5,151 nt of DNA, taken from contig JAJYSD010000139.1 of NCBI GenBank assembly GCA_021793745.1, positions 1 to 5,151 on the forward strand, read 5' to 3'. Of this stretch, positions 1-5,151 are shown one piece after another. Under the pieces are notes generated by a model. The model saw nothing but the letters and a program-made list of their open reading frames with translations. It was not told the DNA's origin and ran no database searches. Each line of letters begins with the position of its first letter. Positions within the stretch are counted from its first letter, which is position 1. The translations under genes were made by a program, and so were the position numbers. The stretch comes from Bacillota bacterium (GTDB taxonomy: Bacteria; Bacillota; Bacilli; Thermoactinomycetales; DSM-44946).

Positions 1-764
1 GAGTTGTCGGTGTCGTCAAATTTGCTGACGATCAGGTAATCGCCCGCAAACTCGGGGAGCATTTCCGGAGAGATGGCATAATAGCCCGACTTCAGGGCCT
101 TCTCCTCCACCTTTTTCGGCATCTTCAATCCCATCGCCTGGTACAGGACCTCGGTGCCGCGGCCCCAGTTGTTCCCGTAAACATAAATCTGTTTTTCAAA
201 GCTTTCGATGACCGAGACGGTGGCATCTTCTCCGATTTTCGCCTTGATCTGCTCGCCGGTTTTCTTGGCCCGCTTCTTAAAGTCCTCCACCCAGGCCACC
301 GCTTCCTCTTCCTTGTTGAGGAGCTTCCCGATCTCGATGAACTGCTCCAGGTAGCCCAGTTTGCCGTAGGTGTAGGTGACGGTGGGGGCGATCTCCTTCA
401 GCTTGTCCTGATTTTTCATGCTGGAAATTCCGATGATCAGATCCGGATTCAGCTCGATGATCTTTTCGAGGTTTTCCTCGGAGACAACGGGAACATCCTT
501 CAGCTGATCCTTCCAGCGGGGATTCATTTTGGTCCACTGATCGACGGCCACGGGTTTGATGTCCAGGGACAGGACATGGCCGGCGTAGGGATGGAGGGCG
601 ATCACCCGCTTCGGCTGGGCGGGCACTTCGACGGGCCCCTTTTCAGACTGGTAAGTCCTGGTTTCCGCGTCCGCCGATGGTTCGGAATCCTGCGCCGGAC
701 CGCCGCAGGCGCTAGCGAACACCAAGCAAATCAGCAGAAATGGGACGAGCAGCTTTTTGATCAT
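1..764 (-). CDS. fhuD: Iron(III)-hydroxamate ABC transporter substrate-binding lipoprotein, FhuD type (3' end outside the window)
   Basis: Captures ferric hydroxamate siderophores outside the membrane and hands them to an ABC importer. The visible part has 254 codons and runs off the left edge. It starts with a lipoprotein signal (KK, then a hydrophobic stretch, then A-S-A-C with Cys20 as the lipid-bearing residue). The rest fits the Peripla_BP_2 fold. Stretches such as PKRVIALHPYAG (51-62), NPDLIIG (106-112), DATVS (180-184), YVYGNNWGRGTEVLYQAMGLKM (start about 194, quoted only to show the match) and FAGDYLIVS (239-247) closely resemble S. aureus FhuD2 as I recall it. Tyr194, Tyr196, Trp200 and Arg202 sit where FhuD2 has its hydroxamate-binding Tyr191/Trp197/Arg199 region. 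FhuD2 has about 302 residues, so about 50 are missing here. The ATG is preceded by AAAGGAG with a 9-base spacer. The start lies inside the 3' end of the upstream ATPase gene, so translation is probably coupled. Family assignment is firm; the exact siderophore is inferred. Confidence 0.9.
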   Translation of the reverse strand, partial: MIKKLLVPFLLICLVFASACGGPAQDSEPSADAETRTYQSEKGPVEVPAQPKRVIALHPYAGHVLSLDIKPVAVDQWTKMNPRWKDQLKDVPVVSEENLEKIIELNPDLIIGISSMKNQDKLKEIAPTVTYTYGKLGYLEQFIEIGKLLNKEEEAVAWVEDFKKRAKKTGEQIKAKIGEDATVSVIESFEKQIYVYGNNWGRGTEVLYQAMGLKMPKKVEEKALKSGYYAISPEMLPEFAGDYLIVSKFDDTDN

Positions 765-1560
765 CTTCCGCTTCTCCTTTGATCAGGTTGTAGGTGAGGC
801 AGATCGGCTTATCGGTACGCGGGTCCCGGCAGATCACCGCGTCGATTCGGAAGACTTCCCGCAGCACTTCGGGGTTGATCACCTCTTCACAAGACCCCGA
901 TTTTACGATGCGGCCCTGTTTCATCGCGATGATGTAATCGGCGAAGCGGGCCGCCTGATTCAGATCGTGGAGTACGAGGACGATGGTTCGTCCTTGCTTT
1001 TCGTTTAATTCGCGAAGCAGCTCCAGGACTTCCAATTGATGGGCAAGGTCCAGGTAAGTGGTGGGTTCGTCCAGGAAGATGATATCGGTCTCCTGGGCCA
1101 ACGCCATCGCGATCCAGGCCCGCTGGCGCTGTCCCCCCGACAGCCGATCGACGGGACGGTGTTTCAATTCGGCGGTGCCGGTCATTTCCAGGGCCCAATC
1201 GATCACCTCGCGATCCCGTTTGGTCAGCCGTCCGAACCCCTTTTGGTAGGGAAAGCGGCCGTAGGAGACGAGTTCGGCGACGGTCAACCCCCTGGTTCCT
1301 TCAGGGGTTTGCGGCAAAATCGCCAATTTTTGAGCGACGGCTTTGGTGCTCTGTCGGGCAATATCCTTGCCGTCCAGCAGGATGGAGCCGGATTTCGGCG
1401 CGATGATGCGCGTCAAAGCCTTGAGGAGCGTTGACTTTCCGCAACCGTTGGGCCCGATGATGGTGGTGATTTTCCGGTCCGGAATGGTAATGTTCAAATC
1501 CTGCACAATCAGGCGATCGCCGTATCCGATTTGCAAATCCTTCGCGTACAGGCGATGCAT
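712..1560 (-). CDS. fhuC: Iron-siderophore ABC transporter ATP-binding protein, FhuC/FecE type
   Basis: ATPase subunit that drives import of ferric siderophores on the cytoplasmic side of the membrane. It has 282 residues from the chosen ATG. The motifs are complete: Walker A GPNGCGKST (36-44), Q-loop ILPQ (Gln84), signature LSGGQRQ (140-146), Walker B IIFLDEP with Asp164-Glu165, and the H-loop His198 in LVLHDLNQAA. The wording GRFPYQKGFGRLT and PTTYLDLAHQLEVLELL is typical of the FhuC/FecE/YusV branch. The ATG at 1560 has GGAGG 6 bases upstream. A longer in-frame start at 1668 would lie upstream of the promoter's -10 box and would add 36 residues of no family likeness, so I reject it. The family usually ends about 255-275 residues in; here a tail after LTYNLIKGE runs 53 bp into fhuD. 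It is first in the operon, behind a Fur-box promoter. FhuC of the hydroxamate system is likeliest because fhuD follows; a shared YusV-like ATPase is the alternative. Confidence 0.93.
   Translation of the reverse strand: MHRLYAKDLQIGYGDRLIVQDLNITIPDRKITTIIGPNGCGKSTLLKALTRIIAPKSGSILLDGKDIARQSTKAVAQKLAILPQTPEGTRGLTVAELVSYGRFPYQKGFGRLTKRDREVIDWALEMTGTAELKHRPVDRLSGGQRQRAWIAMALAQETDIIFLDEPTTYLDLAHQLEVLELLRELNEKQGRTIVLVLHDLNQAARFADYIIAMKQGRIVKSGSCEEVINPEVLREVFRIDAVICRDPRTDKPICLTYNLIKGEAEDDQKAARPISADLLGVR
774..780 (-). promoter_or_regulatory. Ribosome binding site of fhuD
   Basis: AAAGGAG on the minus strand, 9 bases before the ATG at 764. It lies inside the fhuC reading frame and fixes the fhuD start, making the 53-bp gene overlap believable. 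Confidence 0.75.
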
Positions 1561-1566
1561 CTTTGC

Positions 1567-1571
1567 CCTCC
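1567..1571 (-). promoter_or_regulatory. Ribosome binding site of fhuC
   Basis: GGAGG on the minus strand, 6 bases before the ATG at 1560. It selects this start over the longer in-frame ATG at 1668. Confidence 0.75.
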
Positions 1572-1613
1572 ACCTTCCGCATGACCCCGGGGATTTTGTC
1601 GAACGGGCATGTG

Positions 1614-1628
1614 TGATAATGATTCTCA
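1614..1628 (-). promoter_or_regulatory. Fur box (iron-responsive operator) of the fhuC-fhuD operon
   Basis: The plus strand reads TGATAATGATTCTCA, which matches the Bacillus 7-1-7 Fur consensus TGATAATNATTATCA in all but one of the 14 defined positions. In the classical 19-bp form (1615-1633) 15 of 19 bases match. The box lies just downstream of the -10 element, over the predicted transcription start near 1633, where bound Fur would block initiation. Iron repression of a ferric-siderophore transporter is exactly what the family predicts. Confidence 0.88.
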
Positions 1629-1639
1629 ATTTCGTGATC

Positions 1640-1668
1640 ACTATACCAGGAAGCGAGGATCCTGTCAA
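1640..1668 (-). promoter_or_regulatory. Sigma-A type promoter of fhuC-fhuD
   Basis: On the minus strand the -35 element TTGACA (1668-1663) is a perfect consensus. It is followed by a 17-base spacer and the -10 element TATAGT (1645-1640), which has one mismatch from TATAAT. Transcription should start near 1633, giving a leader of about 70 bases before the fhuC ATG. The Fur box covers the start site. Confidence 0.87.
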
Positions 1669-1997
1669 CCGATTTCAGCGGTTGGTCGAGGACGAAAAAA
1701 GCCCGATGCAGTGCGCTTTACAGGGCTTTCCGCACGCCGGTTTTGACAGTTTTGAAACGAATCGCGGCTGAGGGGAACCCCACTCTGCGGATCGGCAATT
1801 CGGAAGCATTTTCAATCCCGCTCAAAAAGCCATGGGCAAATCCGTCAATGAAACCGGAGAAATCGATTTGGTCCGGAAGGAAATCCTTTGATATTTATTG
1901 AAAAATATTTTGTGTCATCCCAACGATTCCATGCGCTGCCATCGGGCGGGATGAGAATCCTGCAATCATCGGTAAAAATTGCGGCAATGTTTTAACC
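1669..1997. other. Divergent intergenic region between the fhu promoter and the VWA gene
   Basis: Apart from the hairpin at 1695-1729 I see no gene here. There should be a plus-strand promoter for the VWA-OmpA unit, but no good -35/-10 pair is visible. The AT-rich patch at 1888-1910 offers only a TTGATA or TTGAAA without a matching -10 box. That patch holds a short palindrome (ATATTT, 6 bases, AAATAT at 1891-1908). A weak CATCCC/GGGATG pair (1916-1921 and 1948-1953) could fold in the leader. An alternative sigma factor may be used. Confidence 0.5.
1695..1729 (-). terminator. Terminator-like hairpin pointing towards the fhu promoter
   Basis: Minus-strand reading gives the arm AAAGCCC, an 18-base loop, the arm GGGCTTT and then three more T, so the stem runs into a six-T tract (plus strand AAAAAA at 1695-1700). 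The stem is only 7 bp and the loop is long, so strength is uncertain. No minus-strand gene ends just upstream of it. It could insulate the fhu promoter from antisense transcription through the region to the right, or be left over from a lost gene. Confidence 0.4.
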
Positions 1998-2005
1998 AGG
2001 AGGTG
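1998..2005 (+). promoter_or_regulatory. Strong ribosome binding site of the VWA lipoprotein gene
   Basis: AGGAGGTG, close to the full anti-Shine-Dalgarno match, 8 bases (counted from GGAGG) before a TTG codon at 2012. It shows that the lipoprotein signal sequence is, or recently was, the true start of the gene rather than the GTG at 2246. Confidence 0.85.
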
Positions 2006-2011
2006 TACAAG

Positions 2012-3361
2012 TTGCGCAACCGAAGGCTCTTTTGTTTTCTGCTCATTTTCGCTCTCCTCTTTGTTCACGGTTGTCAGTCGGGTTTGGACCCCGAGGCGGA
2101 GGTTCAAAAGACCGCTACATAAGAACAAAAACAACCGCCCAAGCAGCGGGGCTCCGTACCGGTCGAGGTTCCGAAGGAGCTGGAGGGGATCCATGTTCTG
2201 GCGGGTCCCGGAAAGTATGCGGGAGATCGGTATGATGAAAGCAAGGTGCGGGCCGAGATCGACCGCCTTCCCAAGAATTTGTCGCAGGAGGCGTATTACA
2301 AAAAACTGCTGGGACTTTTGGCGGAGGATTATACCCCCTATATCCACTTCTTTGAGACCTTTGACCCCTCGCTGACGATCGACGGCAAAGGGCCGGACAG
2401 GATCAAGGGACCGGCACTGCCGGAGGATCAAGAGGTGAATATCGTTATTTTGCTGGATTCCAGCGGAAGTATGGCGGGCCGGGTCAAAGGCGGGGTCAAA
2501 ATGGACCTGGCCAAGAAGGCCGTCAAGGATTTTGCGTCTAAAATGCCGGAGGGCGCCAACGTTTCGCTGCACGTATACGGCCATAAGGGAAGCAATGCCG
2601 AGCGGGACAAAAAGGTATCCTGCAAGGGGATTGAAGAAGTGTATCCGCTCGGACCGTACGATTCGTCCGAGTTTCAATCCGCTCTGGAGAAGTTTAGGCC
2701 CGCCGGATGGACCCCCTTGGCCAAAGCCATGGAAAATGCCAAAAAGGAGCTTTCGGGTCACAGCGGGGATCACGTCCAAAACATCGTTTATGTCGTCAGT
2801 GACGGGGTGGAAACCTGCGGCGGCGACCCGGTCGAGGCTGCGAAGGCGTTGAATCAATCCGACATCCAGGCCGTGGTGAATATTATCGGCTTCGATGTGG
2901 ATGACGCCGGACAAAAGGCATTGAAAGCCGTGGCGGATGCCGGAAAGGGGACCTATGCGACGGCCAGGACCGGCGCCGACCTGGAGGAGCATTTTAAATT
3001 GGAGTATGACCGATTGTGGCGGGAATGGGATTTGTGGGAGGACGAACAGCAGCGAAAAGTCGACCTGGAAGACGACGAAAAGATTCGTGAAATCGATGAG
3101 ATGGACGACGAGATGGTCCGCTTGGCGGATATTGAAGATGATCGTCTGACCGATGCCTGGGATTACTTGGAGGATGTGGTGGAAACCGACGTGTCGGAGA
3201 TATTTGACTGGATCAATCACCGGGAATCGGTGCTCCAGGATTACGCCAACAAAAAGGAATCGGAACTTCAGAATAAGGTCAACGAGAACGAATCCAAGCT
3301 GCAAAATGAATTAAACCGAATGGAAGAAGAGGCCTACGACAAATATAAAGGCGGCCGTTAA
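2012..3361 (+). CDS. VWA-domain lipoprotein with hendecad coiled-coil tail, interrupted by an in-frame TAA
   Basis: The frame from the TTG at 2012 to the TAA at 3361 has 449 codons, with one internal TAA at codon 37. It opens with a lipoprotein signal (RNRR, hydrophobic core, V-H-G-C with Cys21). After the stop the same frame continues with a linker and a VWA domain: DSSGS (149-153), Thr234 in GWTPLAK and Asp264 in VVSDGVETCGG form a complete MIDAS metal site. Cys204 and Cys269 could pair outside the cell. The wording resembles Bacillus YwmC/YwmD-type secreted VWA proteins. From about residue 330 the chain is a very acidic predicted coiled coil. Function is unknown; adhesion or scaffolding at the wall is inferred. 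The TAA may be a true nonsense mutation, a sequence error, or a readthrough site. Without readthrough the product is a 36-residue peptide, or a signal-less protein restarting at GTG 2246, which has a poor ribosome site. The remaining frame is intact, so any loss is recent. An OmpA-like gene follows after 58 bp. Confidence 0.85.
2120..2122 (+). other. In-frame TAA stop inside the VWA lipoprotein gene
   Basis: The codons read ACA-TAA-GAA-CAA. The reading frame is the same on both sides, so this is a substitution-type stop, not a frameshift. One base change would give CAA, GAA or AAA, all fitting the polar Gln/Lys/Glu-rich linker. No in-frame ATG, GTG or TTG occurs between it and the GTG at 2246. 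Confidence 0.9.
3056..3355 (+). repeat. Degenerate 33-bp repeat coding for hendecad coiled coil
   Basis: The end of the VWA gene falls into nine 11-residue units, for example KVDLEDDEKIR, EIDEMDDEMVR, LADIEDDRLTD, then after one extra Arg ESVLQDYANKK, ESELQNKVNEN, ESKLQNELNRM. The three ES-LQ units (3224-3322) are the clearest. An 11-residue period with hydrophobic positions in register indicates a right-handed or nearly straight coiled coil. The first half is strongly acidic, the second half rich in Asn, Lys and Glu. Confidence 0.75.
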
Positions 3362-3419
3362 ATCCGGTTTCCTCTATAAGGTTTTAGTTGAAAGCGTGAA
3401 AAGGTGAGGGGGAGAGAAG

Positions 3420-4073
3420 ATGAGGAAGCGACTCGCCAAGGGGCTGGCAATCGGCGTATTGCTGGCTGCTTTTCTCATCGGCGGCTGTTCATCCGATGGA
3501 GAATCCGCCGAAGAAAAAGGTGAAAAAAAGGAGACGGCGGGGGTGGAGCCCATGAAGACACCCCAGCCGGCGGAGGCGCCGAAACCGATGCCGACGCCGA
3601 AGCCGATGCCGACGCCAAAACCGATGCCGACACCGAAGCCCATGCCGACGCCCAAGCCCATGCCCGTACCGCAGCCCATCGACATGCCGGATGGGGTGGA
3701 GATCAAGAAGGATGATGACCGGGCCCTGATCCGGATTCCGGAAAAAATCCTGTTTGATTTTGATTCCAGCAAGCTGCGTTCGGAGGCATATCCGGTCCTG
3801 GAGAAGATTGCAGAATCGTTGAAAGAGGAAGGGGAAGGGTTTAAGGTGACCATCAAGGGTCACACGGACAGCAAGGGCAGCGACTCCTACAACATGAATC
3901 TGTCCCGGCGTCGCGCGGAGGCGGTGAGGAAGGCGCTGGTCGACCGCTTCGGCGTGCCGGCGTCGATGCTGACGGCGAAGGGCTACGGAGAGCGGGAGCC
4001 GCTGGTTCCCAACGATACCGAGGCCAACCGGCAGAAGAACCGGCGGGTGGAGTTCCTCGTGCAGCCGAAATAG
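3420..4073 (+). CDS. OmpA-family (peptidoglycan-binding) lipoprotein with proline-rich stalk
   Basis: 217 residues, complete. The N-terminus MRKR plus a hydrophobic core ends in L-I-G-G-C, so Cys23 should carry the lipid anchor. An acidic, Lys/Glu-rich linker (24-54) leads to a KPMPTP repeat stalk (55-84), then an OmpA-C domain from about 105 to 215. Its hallmarks are ILFDFDSSKL (110-119), GHTDSKGS (147-154) with Asp150, and NLSRRRAEAV (160-169) with Arg165. Asp150 and Arg165 match the pair that binds the diaminopimelate of peptidoglycan in OmpA proteins. The domain closes with GYGE and NRQKNRRVEFLV. The ATG is preceded by GGGGGAG, 5 bases away. It follows the VWA gene by 58 bp with no terminator seen, so the two are probably co-transcribed. 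Anchoring in the membrane at one end and in the wall at the other is inferred from the family. OmpA-C domains are best known from Gram-negatives; the lipoprotein form also occurs in Bacilli. Confidence 0.92.
   Translation: MRKRLAKGLAIGVLLAAFLIGGCSSDGESAEEKGEKKETAGVEPMKTPQPAEAPKPMPTPKPMPTPKPMPTPKPMPTPKPMPVPQPIDMPDGVEIKKDDDRALIRIPEKILFDFDSSKLRSEAYPVLEKIAESLKEEGEGFKVTIKGHTDSKGSDSYNMNLSRRRAEAVRKALVDRFGVPASMLTAKGYGEREPLVPNDTEANRQKNRRVEFLVQPK
3582..3671 (+). repeat. 18-bp tandem repeat, five copies, coding for KPMPTP
   Basis: Four KPMPTP units and one KPMPVP unit lie end to end inside the OmpA-family gene. The copies differ mainly at third codon positions (CCG/CCC, AAA/AAG), so this is an aged tandem repeat held by selection on protein sequence. 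Lys-Pro-rich repeats of this kind form stiff, extended rods, as in TonB-like spacers, and suit spanning a cell wall. Slippage could change the copy number. Confidence 0.9.
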
Positions 4074-4084
4074 GTATAACAAAG

Positions 4085-4156
4085 TGTCAGGGGACCGATT
4101 TCGCGAATTGTTTTTCCCTCGTATGGAAATGAGGCAGAAATCGCGTCCCCTGAACA
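4085..4156. repeat. Long imperfect inverted repeat just after the OmpA-family gene
   Basis: The left arm TGTCAGGGGACCGATTTC (4085-4102) pairs with the right arm GAAATCGCGTCCCCTGAACA (4137-4156), with only two single-base bulges. The 34-base middle contains a smaller pair, TTTCC and GGAAA, so the whole could fold into one structured stem. It begins 11 bp past the ompA-like stop. There is no T-tract on either side, so it is not a classic terminator. The CAGGGGAC ends recall REP or MITE-like elements linked to Y1 transposases, but that is from memory and unproven. Confidence 0.7.
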
Positions 4157-4161
4157 CCATA

Positions 4162-4341
4162 TCAACCAAAAATGATAGTTTTCAATTCGTTAATAGACGG
4201 ATTGTAAGCACCTGTCGTGTCAACATGAATTGTAGGGACATCTCCTCGGCTCCATGCAGTGGCAAGTCGCTCGGCGGAAAATTGGTCCCTCTCAAACACT
4301 TTGTCACTTGTCCGAATGAGGAGCCTCCGGGGCGTCTCCAT
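4162..4341 (-). CDS. Possible small ORF of 59 codons, unrecognised
   Basis: A minus-strand frame opens at ATG 4341 and ends at TGA 4162, giving 59 residues. Its composition looks protein-like and hydrophilic (for example SDKVFERDQFSAERLATAW at residues 12-30), with a hydrophobic end (LKTIIFG). No ribosome site precedes the ATG, although GGAGG occurs a few codons inside the frame. The frame stays open further upstream into the MFS gene. Other frames here are open too, so chance is quite possible. It could be a remnant of a gene whose end was cut by the inverted repeat 6 bp beyond its stop. I do not recognise the sequence. Confidence 0.2.
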   Translation of the reverse strand: METPRRLLIRTSDKVFERDQFSAERLATAWSRGDVPTIHVDTTGAYNPSINELKTIIFG

Positions 4342-4381
4342 CCGAGTTGCGGAGTGATTCGCCCGGGGAATGGGGGAGGAA

Positions 4382-5151
4382 TCACCTCGTCGCCGAGGAA
4401 GGGACCGCGGATTCCGCCGATTCCGCCGCCGCCTCGGCCTTCCCCTTCTCCAGGTCGATGAACAGCAGGATGACGATGCCCGCCAGGAAGAAGAGGGCCA
4501 GGGAGGCGATTCCTGCCCGGCTGGAGCCGGTCAGCTGACCGACAAAGCCGAAGAGGAAGGGGCCGAAGATGGCGGCAAACTTGCCGGTCAGGCCGTAAAA
4601 GCCGAAAAACTCCGCATTTTTCCCGGGCGGGACGAGCCGGCTGAAGATGGAGCGGGCCAGCGCCTGGCTCCCTCCCTGGACGAAGCCGACGAGGATGGCC
4701 AGCAGGTAGAAATGAAGGGCCGTTTTCATGAAGTAACCCAGAATAACAATAATCAGATAAATTACCAGGGTAGCGATCAGTGTGCGCATCGCGCCGATGC
4801 GTTCCGCCACCTTGCCGAACAGCAGGGTGCAGGGGATGCCCACGAACTGGGTGATGAGCAGGGCGGCGATCAAGTCCGTCTGGCCGATCCCGATTTCCCG
4901 CCCGTAGATGGTGGCCATCTTGATGATCGTATTGATGCCGTCGCTGAAGAACCAGAAGGCGATGAGGAATTTGAGCAGTTCCGGATACCGCCGGATGCTC
5001 CGGAGGGTCCGGCCGACTCTGCGAAAGCCATCGATGACGATCCCCGGTTGGATCCGGGCCGGGCGGCCGCCCATGTCCCGGTCGCGGACATGGCGGAAGA
5101 GGGGCAGGGAAAAGAAGAACCACCACAGGCCCACGGAGACAAAGGCAGATC
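4382..5151 (-). CDS. MFS transporter, UMF1/Atg22-like family (5' part outside the window)
   Basis: C-terminal 255 residues of an integral membrane transporter; the gene enters from the right edge, so no start is present. The GTG at 5134 is internal, because SAFVSVGLWWFFFSLPLF reads through it in one frame and matches the family. Seven membrane segments are visible: that one, then LKFLIAFWFFSDG, DLIAALLITQFVGIP, TLIATLVIYLIIVILG, FYLLAILVGFVQGG, FAAIFGPFLFGFVG and SLALFFLAGIVILLF. GKVAERIGAMRTL is the MFS loop between two of them. SDGINTIIKMATIYG, QGGSQALARSIFSRLVPP and AEFFGFYGLTGKFAA are wording typical of the UMF1/Atg22-like group, normally about 420-440 residues with 12 segments. Substrate is unknown; peptide or amino acid efflux is suggested only by yeast Atg22. 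The end is a low-complexity Ala/Ser/Glu tail. It runs convergent with the OmpA-family gene. Confidence 0.92.
   Translation of the reverse strand, partial: SAFVSVGLWWFFFSLPLFRHVRDRDMGGRPARIQPGIVIDGFRRVGRTLRSIRRYPELLKFLIAFWFFSDGINTIIKMATIYGREIGIGQTDLIAALLITQFVGIPCTLLFGKVAERIGAMRTLIATLVIYLIIVILGYFMKTALHFYLLAILVGFVQGGSQALARSIFSRLVPPGKNAEFFGFYGLTGKFAAIFGPFLFGFVGQLTGSSRAGIASLALFFLAGIVILLFIDLEKGKAEAAAESAESAVPSSATR

Larger units (their letters stand above)
4074..4381. other. Convergent intergenic region
   Basis: This 308-bp gap separates the ends of the OmpA-family gene and the MFS gene. It holds the inverted repeat at 4085-4156 and the doubtful 59-codon ORF. No Rho-independent terminator with a T-tract is visible for either neighbour, so the inverted repeat may serve as a barrier in both directions. 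Confidence 0.55.

Noticed and set aside
1343..1771. A 142-codon plus-strand frame across the fhu promoter
   Set aside because: Most of it lies antisense to the fhuC N-terminus, including Walker A, and it crosses the promoter and Fur box.
1772..1891. A short plus-strand open stretch with an ATG at 1832 (19 codons)
   Set aside because: The peptide looks plausible, but there is no ribosome site, it is very short and a stop precedes it at 1769; chance is the simplest explanation.
1888..1916. TTGATA/TTGAAA in the AT-rich patch as a -35 box for the VWA gene
   Set aside because: No TATAAT-like hexamer lies 16-18 bases downstream.
1895..3304. A 469-codon open frame on the minus strand opposite the VWA gene
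   Set aside because: It is the antisense of a gene with complete MIDAS motifs; it has no ribosome site, no recognisable family and a His/Leu/Ile-rich shadow composition. Its length comes from the codon bias of the real gene.
3489..4169. A 226-codon minus-strand frame opposite the OmpA-family gene
   Set aside because: It shows Arg/His-rich repeats that are simply the reverse of the KPMPTP-coding repeat; the plus strand carries the true domain and ribosome site.
4200..4230. Minus-strand TTGACA followed by TACAAT as a promoter
   Set aside because: The spacer is only 11 bases, too short for a sigma-A promoter, and no clear gene follows.
4182..5126. A 314-codon minus-strand frame overlapping the MFS gene
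   Set aside because: Pro/Arg/Gly-rich shadow frame; the hydrophobic frame ending at 4382 carries seven membrane segments and family motifs.

Overview
The window looks like chromosomal DNA of a GC-rich, Gram-positive Bacillota, probably of the Bacilli (a thermoactinomycete-like or related lineage is my best guess from style, not proven). The reasons are strong AGGAGG-type ribosome sites, a TTG start, three lipoproteins with typical lipobox cysteines, a FhuD that resembles staphylococcal FhuD2, and a near-perfect Bacillus-type 7-1-7 Fur box.

Layout. (1) Left, minus strand, 1-1560: an iron-hydroxamate uptake pair. A FhuC-type ABC ATPase (1560-712) is followed by a FhuD-type binding lipoprotein (764 to beyond base 1), and the two overlap by 53 bp. 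They are driven by a consensus sigma-A promoter (TTGACA, 17 bp, TATAGT) with a Fur box at the expected transcription start. The permease genes are not in the window. (2) 1561-2011: a 451-bp divergent intergenic region with the promoter and Fur box, a terminator-like hairpin facing the fhu operon, and no convincing plus-strand promoter. (3) Centre, plus strand, 2012-4073: two probable surface lipoproteins in one transcription unit. The first is a von Willebrand A (VWA) protein with a complete MIDAS metal site and a long acidic coiled-coil tail built from 11-residue repeats. Its reading frame is interrupted by one in-frame TAA 16 codons after the lipobox cysteine. The second is an OmpA-C (peptidoglycan-binding) lipoprotein with a KPMPTP repeat stalk. 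(4) 4074-4381: a 308-bp convergent gap with a long imperfect inverted repeat (possible REP/MITE-like element) and a doubtful 59-codon minus-strand ORF. (5) Right edge, minus strand, 5151-4382: the C-terminal part of a UMF1/Atg22-like MFS transporter.

How the parts fit. fhuC-fhuD should be switched on when iron is low, with FhuD capturing ferric hydroxamate siderophores outside the membrane and FhuC powering import. The VWA and OmpA-like lipoproteins probably act together at the membrane-wall interface: one offers a metal-dependent adhesion domain and a coiled-coil rod, the other a link from membrane to peptidoglycan. Their process is unknown. The most useful points for follow-up are the in-frame stop in the VWA gene, its hendecad-repeat tail, and the pairing with an OmpA-like protein in an apparently Gram-positive host.
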